Positions 9,011 through 16,751 of a stretch of 64,000 nucleotides of DNA are shown here, piece by piece. Where the stretch lies: NCBI RefSeq assembly GCF_004363075.1, contig NZ_SNYN01000007.1, positions 103,104 to 167,103 of the forward strand, in the 5' to 3' direction. Numbering within the stretch: the first letter of the stretch is position 1; each line of letters opens with the position of its first letter. Under the pieces are notes generated by a model, which saw only the letters and a program-made list of their open reading frames with translations, ran no database searches and was not told where the DNA came from. The stretch is from Actinorugispora endophytica. GTDB lineage: Bacteria > Actinomycetota > Actinomycetes > Streptosporangiales > Streptosporangiaceae. The translations under genes and the position numbers were made by a program.

Positions 9011-9226
9011 TCATTCCTGTGCGGCCTGCTGGATCCGGGCGAGGGTCAGGACGTCGCCGCCGATGCCCCAACCGCCGTCGGGCACCTCCTCCACGAGGAC
9101 CAGGGTGGTGGCGCGGGCGCGCTCACCGTAGATCTCGACGTACAGGTCGGTGGTGCGGGTGACGATCTCCTTCTTCTGCTCGGGGGTGAGTGTCTTCTCC
9201 GGAACCTTGAAGTTGGCGAAGGGCAT
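9011..9226 (-). CDS. 4-oxalocrotonate tautomerase family protein
   Basis: A 71-aa protein beginning Met-Pro; after Met removal Pro1 is the general base of this superfamily. The sequence MPFANFKVPEKTLTPEQKKE, a helix, then TTLVLVEEVPDGGWGIGG gives the beta-alpha-beta pattern of a 4-OT monomer at nearly the usual length. These enzymes form oligomers and tautomerise keto/enol acids or add water to unsaturated acids; the substrate here is unknown. It is preceded by AGGAGC and lies 59 bp downstream of the SDR gene on the same strand, probably as one operon controlled by the divergent TetR. Confidence 0.88.
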   Translation of the reverse strand: MPFANFKVPEKTLTPEQKKEIVTRTTDLYVEIYGERARATTLVLVEEVPDGGWGIGGDVLTLARIQQAAQE

Positions 9227-9285
9227 GGTCCTGCTCCTGTTCGTGTTCTGCGTGGTGGTGTGGTGGTGTTCGGTCGTCGCGCGGG

Positions 9286-10029
9286 TCAGACCATTCCGCC
9301 GTTGACGTAGACGGTCTGGCCGTTGATCCAGCGGGCGGGCCCGGCCAGGAAGGAGACGACCTCGGCGACGTCGCCGGGGGTGCCGAGCCGCTCCATCGGG
9401 TTCATTCCCGCGATCCGGTCGACGGTCTCCTCGTCCTTGCCCTCGAAGAACAGCTCGGTGGCGACGGGGCCGGGGGCGACGGCGTTGACGGTGATGTCGC
9501 GTCCGCGCAGCTCCCTGGCCAGGATCAGGCTGACCGCCTCGACCGCGCCCTTGGACGCCGCGTAGGGGGCGTAGCCGGGCATCGCGGCCTTCTCCGCCGA
9601 GGTGGAGAGGTTGATGACGGCTCCGCCGCCGCGGACCCGGCGGGCGGCCTGCTGGTTCACCACGAACGTGCCGCGGATGTTGGTGCGGTGCATCCGGTCG
9701 AGGACGGCCAGGTCGAAGTCCGCGACGGGGCCCATGGCCATGATCCCGGCCGAGTTCACGACCACGTCGACCCCGCCGAACTCGCGCTCGGCCGTGTCGA
9801 ACAGCTCCGCGACGGCGGCCTCGTCGGCGATGTCCGCTTTCACCGCGATCGCCGTCCCGCCCGCGGCGGTGATGCCCTCGACCGCGCCCCCGGCCTCCGC
9901 GTCGTTGCTCGCGTAGGCGATCACGACGGCCTGGCCGTCGGCCGCGAGGCGCTCGGCGGCCGCGCGGCCGATCCCGCGCGACCCGCCGGTCACGATCGCG
10001 ACCCGGCGCCCGGTGCTGGTGTCGCTCAT
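9286..10029 (-). CDS. SDR family NAD(P)-dependent oxidoreductase
   Basis: A 247-aa classical short-chain dehydrogenase. The N-terminal TGGSRGIG motif (about residues 14-21) binds the cofactor, followed by NSAGIM, the catalytic Ser/Tyr/Lys set (LSTSAEKA, then YAPYAASK) and the C-terminal INGQTVYVNGG typical of beta-ketoacyl-ACP reductase-like SDRs. The Arg in GSRG and the residues after the second strand suggest NADPH. Start ATG 10029 is chosen over an upstream in-frame codon because GAGAGG lies close before it. Divergent from a TetR gene and followed by the tautomerase; probably an oxidative-stress or xenobiotic carbonyl reductase. Confidence 0.9.
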   Translation of the reverse strand: MSDTSTGRRVAIVTGGSRGIGRAAAERLAADGQAVVIAYASNDAEAGGAVEGITAAGGTAIAVKADIADEAAVAELFDTAEREFGGVDVVVNSAGIMAMGPVADFDLAVLDRMHRTNIRGTFVVNQQAARRVRGGGAVINLSTSAEKAAMPGYAPYAASKGAVEAVSLILARELRGRDITVNAVAPGPVATELFFEGKDEETVDRIAGMNPMERLGTPGDVAEVVSFLAGPARWINGQTVYVNGGMV

Positions 10030-10116
10030 GGCGGTCCTCTCTCCTTCGGCGGCCCGGTGGACCACCTCGTTGATTTCGCTGCTAACTAAAACATGTAATC
10101 ATTGATATCGTCAAGT

Positions 10117-10138
10117 CGATAACAAGCAGGTGTTATCG
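10117..10138. promoter_or_regulatory. Candidate TetR operator in divergent promoter
   Basis: A perfect inverted repeat, CGATAACA-AGCAGG-TGTTATCG, lies 8 bp before the TetR start in an unusually AT-rich gap between tetR and the SDR gene. Size and symmetry fit a TetR-family operator controlling both genes. Binding is inferred. Confidence 0.6.
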
Positions 10139-10146
10139 TCGGTCAC

Positions 10147-10863
10147 ATGAGTGAGCGCTCGACGACGACGCGGGAGCGGATCGTCCACGCGGCCGCGACA
10201 CTGCTGGCGGAGGGCGGCCGCGACGCGGTGTCCACGCGCGCGGTCGGCGCCGCCGCCGGGGTGCAGGCCCCCACGATCTACCGCCTGTTCGGCGACAAGC
10301 AGGGCCTTCTCGACGCCGTGGCCAGCCACGGCTTCGCCGTCTACCTGCGCGGCAAGACGTCCCGGGAGCACGACCCGGACCCGGTGGAGGACCTGCGGCG
10401 GGGATGGGACCTGCACGTGGAGTTCGGTACGACCAACCCGGCCTTCTACACCCTGATGTACGGTGACTTCCGCCCGGGAGCGGCCCCCGAGGCCGTCCGC
10501 GAGTCCGCCGAGATCCTGCACGGGCTCGTGCTGCGCATCGCCGAGGCGGGGCGGCTGCGCGTCGGCGTGGAGCGCGCGGCCCGGATGATCCACTCCGCCA
10601 GCAGCGGGGTCGTCCTGAGCCTGATCTCCACCGCCCCCGGGGACCGCGACCCCGACCTGTCCCGCCTGGTCCGGGAGGCGGTGCTCGCGGCGGTGACCAC
10701 CGACCCGCCGGGAGAAGCCCCCGACCCCGCCGACGACAGGGCGGCCAGCCACGCCATCGCCCTCAAGGCCGCCCTGCCCCGGAGCACTCCCGCCCTCACC
10801 CCGGCCGAGCGGGACCTGCTGTCGGAATGGCTCGACAGGATCTCGCGCGCGGGGTCCCGGTGA
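10147..10863 (+). CDS. TetR/AcrR family transcriptional regulator
   Basis: A 238-aa protein with an N-terminal TetR HTH (residues about 9-55: RERIVHAAATLLAEGG then VQAPTIYRLFGDKQGLL) and an all-helical C-terminal ligand domain. It is somewhat longer than the usual 190-220 aa because of a C-terminal extension. It is divergent from the SDR/tautomerase genes with a near-perfect operator candidate immediately upstream, so autorepression and control of the SDR operon are likely. Ligand unknown. A long hairpin at 10909-10970 closes the gene. Confidence 0.88.
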   Translation: MSERSTTTRERIVHAAATLLAEGGRDAVSTRAVGAAAGVQAPTIYRLFGDKQGLLDAVASHGFAVYLRGKTSREHDPDPVEDLRRGWDLHVEFGTTNPAFYTLMYGDFRPGAAPEAVRESAEILHGLVLRIAEAGRLRVGVERAARMIHSASSGVVLSLISTAPGDRDPDLSRLVREAVLAAVTTDPPGEAPDPADDRAASHAIALKAALPRSTPALTPAERDLLSEWLDRISRAGSR

Positions 10864-10908
10864 CCCGCGCCCGAGGCCGGGTGGACGAGCCGCGCTTCGG
10901 TTCTTCCC

Positions 10909-10970
10909 GCCGATCGTGACCTCTTCGGGGTCCCAACCGCTTCCGAGACCCCAAAGAGGTCACGATCGGC
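10909..10970. terminator. Long hairpin after tetR
   Basis: Two 24-nt arms pair at 23 of 24 positions around a 14-nt loop (left arm begins GCCGATCGTGACCTCTT). There is no T-run, as is common for actinomycete terminators. It separates the TetR gene from the ThDP-enzyme cluster. Confidence 0.7.
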
Positions 10971-11067
10971 AAGCTTCAGGGCCGCCGCAAGTCGTCACCG
11001 TTTGAAGCCAAACGACTCTGGAAAGTGACTGACATGCTCCCCCCGCCTTCCCGACTGAGGAGAGTCC

Positions 11068-13008
11068 ATGACCAGGATCTTCGACGAGAAAACCGCGGCC
11101 ACGCGGACGACCGGTCTCCCCCAGACCCCGGGCGGTCAGCCGCTGGGCCGGGACGTGATCTTCGACTACCTGCGCGCCGCCGGGATCGACAGCGTCTTCG
11201 GGGTACCGGGGACGAACGAGATCCCGATCATCGACGGGACGGACGCCGACGGCGAGGGCGGGATCACCTACGTCCCCTGCCTGCACGAGAACATCGCGAT
11301 GGGCGCCGCGATGGGGTACGCGCGCGCCACGGGCAGGCCGGGCGTGGTGGAACTGCACGTGACCCCGGGCGCGGGCCACGGCCTCGGCAACCTGTTCAAC
11401 GCCCACAAGTCACACATCCCCGTCGTGGTGCTGTGCGGGCAGCAGCACAGCAACCTGCTGATCCAGGAGCCGCTGCTCGCCTCCGACCTGGTCCAGGTCG
11501 CGCGCCAGTACACCAAGTGGGCCTACGAGGTGCGCGGCCCCGACGAGATGGGCATGGCCATGCAGCGGGCGATCAAGACCGCGCTGGCGCCCCCGACGGG
11601 CCCGGTGTTCCTGTCCATCCCGTGGGAGTTCACCATCCAGCCGGTGGAGACGCCCTCCGACTCCGCGGCGCGGGGCAGGACCACCAGGATCGCGTCCGGG
11701 TTCACGGGCGACCTCTCGGAGATCCGCCGGGCCGCCGTCGCACTGGCGGGCTCCGCCCGGCCGATCGTCGTCGCCGGGGACGGCGTCGGCGCCGCTGACG
11801 CGTGGGACGAGCTGCGCGAACTCGTCGAGGCGATCAACGCCCCGGTCTACACCGAACCGCTCAGCAGCTACATGAACTACCCCAACTCGCTGCCGCACTG
11901 GCAGGGCCCGCTGCCCTCCACCCAGGAGGGCATGCGGGAGGTGTTCCGGCTGCACGACCACGCGTTCCTGTGCGGGTTCAACGGCCAGGCCCAGGTCGTG
12001 GTCTTCGACTGGGACGACGGCCCGCTGATCCCCGACGGGGTGCGGCAGATCTACCTGCACAACGACCCCTGGGAGATCGGCAAGAACTACTACGGCGAGA
12101 TGGCGATCCTCGGCGACATCAAGACGACCCTGCCGGTGCTGACCCGCGAGGTGGGCGAGTGCCAGAGCCCCGTGGACAGGAAGGCCGCCGAGGCGCGCGG
12201 CGAGCGGATCAGGGAGATCGACGACGCGCAGCGCAAGGGCGTGGCCGACCGGCTCCGTGCGGCCGAGTCGTCGGTGCGGGACCGGCAGATCCCCGCGACC
12301 CTGGTCGCCAAGTGCCTGGCCGACCTGCAGGAGAGCCGGAACCTCTCGCTGACGTTCGTCGACGAGGCGATCTCCGACAGCCCGGCGTTCCAGACGCACC
12401 TGAGGTTCGACCGCCCCACCGGCTACCTCGGTTCGGAGGGCGGGTCGCTGGGGTACTCGATGCCCGCGAGCCTGGGTGTCAGGAAGGCCCTGGGCGAGAA
12501 CGAGGTCGTGGTCAACGCGGTCGGGGACGGGTCCGCGCTCTTCTACCCGCAGTCGTGGTGGACCGCGCACCGGCTCGGCCTGGCGATCCTGTACATCGTC
12601 ATGAACAACGGCGAGTACAAGACGCTGATGAGCGGTCTGAAGGAGATCTGGGACGTCTACGGGTGGCATTCCACGGGCTATCCGAAGTTCCCCGAGTACC
12701 TCGCCCTCGACGGGGAGAGCGTCCCGGGCCCGCGCGCCTCGGGGGAGAGCGTCGGAGGCGTTCCCGACGCCAAGCGGGGCGTGGACTACGTCCACCTGGC
12801 CGGGGCCTACGGAATCGGCGGCAGGCGCGTCTCCAGGTACGCGGACCTGGAGACCTCCCTCGCGGAGGGGCTCGACCAGGTCGCCAAGGGGCGGTCGTAC
12901 CTCGTCGAGGTCCTCACCGACGACAAGCTGCCCTCCCGGGAGAGGGCCCAGGACTTCACCGCGTTCGGGCCGCCCGTCAGGTTCAGCGAGTTCTTCGGCC
13001 CGATGTGA
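11068..13008 (+). CDS. Thiamine diphosphate-dependent enzyme (benzoylformate/2-oxoacid decarboxylase-like)
   Basis: A 646-aa protein of the acetolactate synthase/benzoylformate decarboxylase superfamily. The Pyr domain has the GVPGTNE segment and the activating glutamate in CLHEN. The C-terminal PP domain has the ThDP/Mg motif, GDGSALFYPQ ending in NN (about residues 490-518). It is longer than the usual 530-570 aa, mainly through an N-terminal leader and an insert near 550-575 (the ESVPGPRASGESVGG loop). GAGGAG precedes the ATG. It is directly followed by a flavin amine oxidase, so a likely job is decarboxylation or carboligation of the 2-oxo acid that the oxidase produces. Substrate is inference. 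Confidence 0.82.
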   Translation: MTRIFDEKTAATRTTGLPQTPGGQPLGRDVIFDYLRAAGIDSVFGVPGTNEIPIIDGTDADGEGGITYVPCLHENIAMGAAMGYARATGRPGVVELHVTPGAGHGLGNLFNAHKSHIPVVVLCGQQHSNLLIQEPLLASDLVQVARQYTKWAYEVRGPDEMGMAMQRAIKTALAPPTGPVFLSIPWEFTIQPVETPSDSAARGRTTRIASGFTGDLSEIRRAAVALAGSARPIVVAGDGVGAADAWDELRELVEAINAPVYTEPLSSYMNYPNSLPHWQGPLPSTQEGMREVFRLHDHAFLCGFNGQAQVVVFDWDDGPLIPDGVRQIYLHNDPWEIGKNYYGEMAILGDIKTTLPVLTREVGECQSPVDRKAAEARGERIREIDDAQRKGVADRLRAAESSVRDRQIPATLVAKCLADLQESRNLSLTFVDEAISDSPAFQTHLRFDRPTGYLGSEGGSLGYSMPASLGVRKALGENEVVVNAVGDGSALFYPQSWWTAHRLGLAILYIVMNNGEYKTLMSGLKEIWDVYGWHSTGYPKFPEYLALDGESVPGPRASGESVGGVPDAKRGVDYVHLAGAYGIGGRRVSRYADLETSLAEGLDQVAKGRSYLVEVLTDDKLPSRERAQDFTAFGPPVRFSEFFGPM

Positions 13009-13055
13009 CGGACCGCCGGCCCCGAACCGGAAGTCCCCACTCGGAGGAGACAGCG

Positions 13056-14825
13056 ATGGCGGATTCGGCGACAGCACCGGCCTCGACGGAGTCCTGCGAC
13101 TACGCGATCGCCGGAGGTGGCGTATGCGGCCTCTACACCGCCTGGCGTCTGCTGAAGGACGCCCAGGAGAACAACAGGGCCCGCAGGGTGGTGGTGTACG
13201 AGCAGAGCACCCGCGTCGGGGGGCGGCTGCTGTCGTGGGTACCCGTCGAGGGGCTGCGCGCCGAGCTCGGCGGTATGCGCTTCTTCGAGCAGCAGCAGCT
13301 CGTCCGGCGGCTCCTGGAGCAGCTGGGGCTCGGAGAGGAGGTCGCCGACGTGCGCGTCGACGACCCGGGCCCGCCGTGGAACCCGCGCGGGGCGCGGACG
13401 GCCGCGGGGGACGACACGACCGCGCGGGGACGCTGCCTGCCGGCCCCCGGCGAACGAGGGCGGTCCGCGGTCGAGCTGCTCGTCGGGGCATTCGACAGCG
13501 TGCTCCGGGAGAAGGCGAACGTCGACGTCTTCGACCAGCGGCTCGACGGCCGGACCCCGCAGACGCGCGAGGACTGGGACGAGGTCAAGCAGCACCTGAC
13601 GTACGACGGCAGGAAGCTGTGGCACGTCGGCTTCTGGAACCTGCTCGCGGACAAGCTCTCCTTCGAGGCGTACGACCACATCGTCGACTCGTTCGGCCAC
13701 TACAGCCTGGCCAGCAACTGGAACGCCGCCGAGGCCATGCGGAGCATCATGCTGGAGTTCGTGCAGGACCCCGCGTACAAGACGCTGTCCAAGGGGTACG
13801 AGAGCCTCCCGCGGTTCCTCGCCGAGCAGGTCACCGCGCTCGGCCGCAGGGTCAACGGCCGCGGGTGGGAGACGATCCGCAGGGAGCACCGGCTGCGCGG
13901 ATTCGACGAGTCCGGCGGGAGGGTCCGGCTCATCCTGGCCACCGGCGCGAAGGACGTCGCGGCCGACGCCGGGAGCCTGGTGCTCGCCATGCCGCGACGG
14001 TCCCTGGAGGCCCTCGAGACCACCCCGGCCTGGAACATCCGGGCGGACCACGAGCTGCGCGGCCTCGTCCGGTCCGTCAAGCCGTACCCGGCGTTCACGC
14101 TCTTCCTGCTCTACCGGACCCGGTGGTGGGAGCGGCACGGGTCCGGCTCCCGGTGGCTCCGGCACGGGCGGTCCGTGTGCGACCCGCCCATCCGGCAGAC
14201 CTACTACATGCGTCCCGACGCCTGCGAGGAGAGCGGCGGCGACTGCCCGCCGTACGGGGTGCTCATGGCCTCCTACGACGACGCGCGCACCGTCGACCAC
14301 TGGAGCGGGCCCGAGTCGCCGTCCGGCCTGAAGGCGGAGCTGGACGCGCGGCTCGGACAGGAGACGCCCGAGGCCGCCGCCCTGCTCGGGAACCTCTTCT
14401 ACGCCGCGGTCGGCCACGGCGGCGAGGCGCGGACGGGGCCGCACGGCGACTGGTGGAAGGACCCGCCCGCCCACGTGCGCAAGGCCGACGAGAAGATGAT
14501 CGAGGAGACGACCGAGCAGCTCGCCGTCCTGCACGGGATCTCTCCCGGTGACATCCCCGCCCCGGTGATCGGCGCGTACGCGGACTGGACGAGCGACCCG
14601 TTCGGCGGCGGATGGAACTTCTGGCGCCCCCGGACGGACGTCAAGGACGTGATGGAGCGGATCAAGAAGCCCCTGAAGACGACGAACGCCTTCGTCGTCG
14701 GGGAGGCGTACTCCGGCGAGCAGGGCTGGGTCGAGGGCGCCCTCACCACCGCGGAGTCCGTCCTCCAGAACCACCTGGGCGTGAACCGGCCGGACTGGCT
14801 CAGGGGCTGCTACCTCGGCTGGTGA
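13056..14825 (+). CDS. FAD-dependent amine/amino-acid oxidase
   Basis: A 589-aa flavin amine oxidase. Residues about 15-60 hold the Rossmann FAD motif (YAIAGGGVCGLYTAWRL, then a strand ending VVVYEQSTRVGGRL) and ELGGMRFF, typical of L-amino-acid oxidases such as RebO/StaO-like enzymes. The C-terminus has the second FAD segment, FVVGEAYSGEQGWVEGAL. It has no signal peptide, so it is probably cytoplasmic. TCGGAGGA precedes ATG 13056. It lies 47 bp after the ThDP enzyme and probably shares its operon. Expected reaction: oxidation of an amino acid or amine to imine/2-oxo acid with hydrogen peroxide. Substrate cannot be read from sequence. Confidence 0.85.
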   Translation: MADSATAPASTESCDYAIAGGGVCGLYTAWRLLKDAQENNRARRVVVYEQSTRVGGRLLSWVPVEGLRAELGGMRFFEQQQLVRRLLEQLGLGEEVADVRVDDPGPPWNPRGARTAAGDDTTARGRCLPAPGERGRSAVELLVGAFDSVLREKANVDVFDQRLDGRTPQTREDWDEVKQHLTYDGRKLWHVGFWNLLADKLSFEAYDHIVDSFGHYSLASNWNAAEAMRSIMLEFVQDPAYKTLSKGYESLPRFLAEQVTALGRRVNGRGWETIRREHRLRGFDESGGRVRLILATGAKDVAADAGSLVLAMPRRSLEALETTPAWNIRADHELRGLVRSVKPYPAFTLFLLYRTRWWERHGSGSRWLRHGRSVCDPPIRQTYYMRPDACEESGGDCPPYGVLMASYDDARTVDHWSGPESPSGLKAELDARLGQETPEAAALLGNLFYAAVGHGGEARTGPHGDWWKDPPAHVRKADEKMIEETTEQLAVLHGISPGDIPAPVIGAYADWTSDPFGGGWNFWRPRTDVKDVMERIKKPLKTTNAFVVGEAYSGEQGWVEGALTTAESVLQNHLGVNRPDWLRGCYLGW

Positions 14826-15004
14826 CGGAAACGAAAGCCGAGGCCCGGGAGCGCGGAGGGCCTTCCGGCCGGCTCCGCTTCCGGCCGGTCGGTGCCGCTC
14901 CGCTCCGGGGTTTCGCGCCGGGCGCACGGGGCAGCCGGTCTGGCACGGCCCTCGGCGCGGGATCTCCGGGGGCCTCCACGCTTTCCGGGAGAGAGGCCAC
15001 GGGC

Positions 15005-15565
15005 ATGGGGAACCGCAGCGGATCCGACACCGTCAAGGACTGGCCCGAGGAGTCGCGCGAGGCGGCCCGACTGGTCATCGACACCTACGGCGAGCCGGAG
15101 GAGGCGACCGCGTCGGAGCTCACCTGGCGCGGTGCCGGGCCGTGGAAGCGGGTGGTGGCCTCACGGACCTTCCACGAGCACCGCTTCCCGGCTCCGCACA
15201 TCGACTCGGTGCGGTCGTTCGTCGACTACCGGGTGCCTCCGGAGAAGTGCGCGCCGCTCGCCCTCTTCGACGGGAGCGTGGTCGTCGACCGCACCGCGGG
15301 CGAGGTGTCCGCCCGCTGCCACGACGAGCAGGCGAACCTCCTCGCCCTCAACCTCATGCACGACATCGTCTCCGGCGACAGGAGCGTGGAGGACGCCCGC
15401 GCCTACTACGCCAAGGAGTTCGCGGACTACCGGCGCGGGGAGCCCACCCCCTACATGAAGAAGCTCCGCTTCCTTCCGGGGGAGAACACCGCGGACCCCG
15501 ACGAACGCGTCCTCTCCGACGAGGACCTCGAACGCGCCGCCGAGGAGGGGAAGCGGAAGGCGTAG
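15005..15565 (+). CDS. Conserved hypothetical protein of the oxidase cluster
   Basis: A 186-aa soluble protein with no signal peptide. It contains an N-terminal helix (ESREAARLVIDTYGEP), a Trp-Arg-Gly motif (ELTWRGAGPWKRV), and a His/Asp-rich helical second half (NLLALNLMHDIVSGDRSV, YYAKEFADYRRG), ending in a charged tail. I have the impression of similar proteins in other actinobacteria and cyanobacteria, but recognise no domain. GAGAGG precedes ATG 15005. It follows the oxidase by about 180 bp on the same strand, and may be an accessory factor or an enzyme acting on the cluster's product. Confidence 0.7.
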   Translation: MGNRSGSDTVKDWPEESREAARLVIDTYGEPEEATASELTWRGAGPWKRVVASRTFHEHRFPAPHIDSVRSFVDYRVPPEKCAPLALFDGSVVVDRTAGEVSARCHDEQANLLALNLMHDIVSGDRSVEDARAYYAKEFADYRRGEPTPYMKKLRFLPGENTADPDERVLSDEDLERAAEEGKRKA

Positions 15566-15649
15566 CCCGCCTCCGGCGGGGATCCCGCCGAGGCGGCCGG
15601 GACGGCGGCGCCCCGACCAGTCCCGGGACGACGCGGGCGCGCCCGGCCG

Positions 15650-16020
15650 TCAGCCCGCCAGCACCTGGGGCGAGACCGTCTTGAGCATCGCGTTGGCCCA
15701 CCGCATCTGCCGGAGGGTCTGCGGGTGGCACCGCTTGGTGAGCGCGAGCAGGTCGGTGCCCCCGACCGCCCGCGCGCCCTGGCCGAGCAGCTCCAGTCCA
15801 CCGACACCCCGGCGGCCGCGCGGTGCAGCCGCCGCAGGTCCGCCAGGAGCAGCAGGGCCGGTTCGGGGCGGCGGCCCAGCGGTTCGCCCGCCTTCTCCCG
15901 CACCCCGTCGAGCAGCCCCGGATCGTCCCCGCCGGGTTCGCTCGTCTCCAGGCCGTAGCGGCGCCCCGCCTCGACGAGGTCGCCCTCGGCGATCCCGGCC
16001 TCCTCTCGCCGCGCGGAAAC
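15650..16020 (-). pseudogene. Frameshifted small gene remnant
   Basis: Protein-like sequence switches frame about midway. The upstream part reads LVEAGRRYGLETSEP and ALLLLADLRRLHRAAAG, and the downstream part reads GLELLGQGARAVGGTDLLAL, then KRCHPQTLRQMRWANAM and a TGA at 15650. The shift, near 15800, is consistent with loss of one base. An in-frame stop lies just upstream near 16036 and there is no ATG/GTG before residue 40, so the 5' end is also missing. The intact product would have been about 130 aa. I do not recognise the family. It lies between the oxidase cluster and marR. A sequencing error is the alternative for the shift. Confidence 0.55.
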
Positions 16021-16083
16021 GCGGGGCCGCCGCTACCCGGAGGGGGCGGGCGCAAACCGGGGGCGGGGCCGGCGGACGCGCCG

Positions 16084-16608
16084 CTACCGGCCCGTGGCCT
16101 CCCGCTCGATCCGCTCGATCCCGTGCGGCCCGTCGGGGAGCGCCTCGGCCTCCCTCCGCTCCAGGTGCGCCAGGACGGTCTCGCTGATATCGGCGAGCGT
16201 GTCGATCTGCTCCTCGGTCAGCAGGTCGAACAGGTCGGCGCGCAGGCGCGCGGTGTGGTGCGGGGTGGCCTTCTCGATGGCGCACCGGCCCTTGTCCAGC
16301 AGACGGACCACGGCGCTGCGGGCGTCCGCCGGGTTGGTCTCGCGGCGGACGAGCCCGCGCTCCTGCATCCGGCGGAGCTGGTGCGAGAGCCGGCTCTTCT
16401 CCCAGCGCAGTTCGCAGCGCAGCTCCCCCGCGCTCATCCGCCCCTCGGGGCACTCCCTGAGCGCGACCAGGATCTCGTAGTCGGCGTAGGAGAGCCCGGC
16501 GTCCTTCAGCAGGCTCTGGTTCAGGCACGCCGCGAACCGGGCGGACATGCGGTGGTAGCCGGTCCAGGACCGGAGTTCGCGCGCGTTGAGCCGAGCGGGT
16601 TCAGCCAT
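16084..16608 (-). CDS. MarR family transcriptional regulator
   Basis: A 174-aa winged-helix regulator. The dimerisation helix is followed by the HTH (GLSYADYEILVALRECPEG, then ELRWEKSRLSHQLRRMQERG) and the wing (RRETNPADARSAVVRL), in which the usual DGR is PADAR. The C-terminal helices are normal length for MarR. It is divergent from the LLM/hemerythrin fusion gene, and a palindrome in the shared promoter is a good operator candidate. The ligand may be a phenolic compound or oxidant; this is inference from the family. Confidence 0.88.
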   Translation of the reverse strand: MAEPARLNARELRSWTGYHRMSARFAACLNQSLLKDAGLSYADYEILVALRECPEGRMSAGELRCELRWEKSRLSHQLRRMQERGLVRRETNPADARSAVVRLLDKGRCAIEKATPHHTARLRADLFDLLTEEQIDTLADISETVLAHLERREAEALPDGPHGIERIEREATGR

Positions 16609-16627
16609 GGCACCAGGATAGTTGAGG

Positions 16628-16667
16628 TTGACACATCATCCAATGGACATAAGGTTGACTCGTCAAC
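16628..16667 (+). promoter_or_regulatory. Promoter with overlapping MarR operator candidate
   Basis: TTGACA at 16628-16633 and TAAGGT at 16650-16655 are spaced 16 bp and read toward the LLM/hemerythrin gene. A palindrome GTTGAC-TC-GTCAAC (16654-16667) overlaps the -10 element, where a repressor would block transcription. The adjacent divergent MarR is the obvious candidate to bind it. Confidence 0.6.
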
Positions 16668-16751
16668 TAGAAGCTCGGAACGCGGAACGGCCCGCCCGGC
16701 ACCGGACGCGCGACCGCGCACCGACCGGACCACACAGGTGGAGACGCCCCC

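Noticed and set aside
11802..13055. Upstream extension of the oxidase gene into the ThDP gene
   Set aside because: The extension is an out-of-phase shadow of the ThDP enzyme. A clear ribosome binding site and ATG at 13056 define the start.
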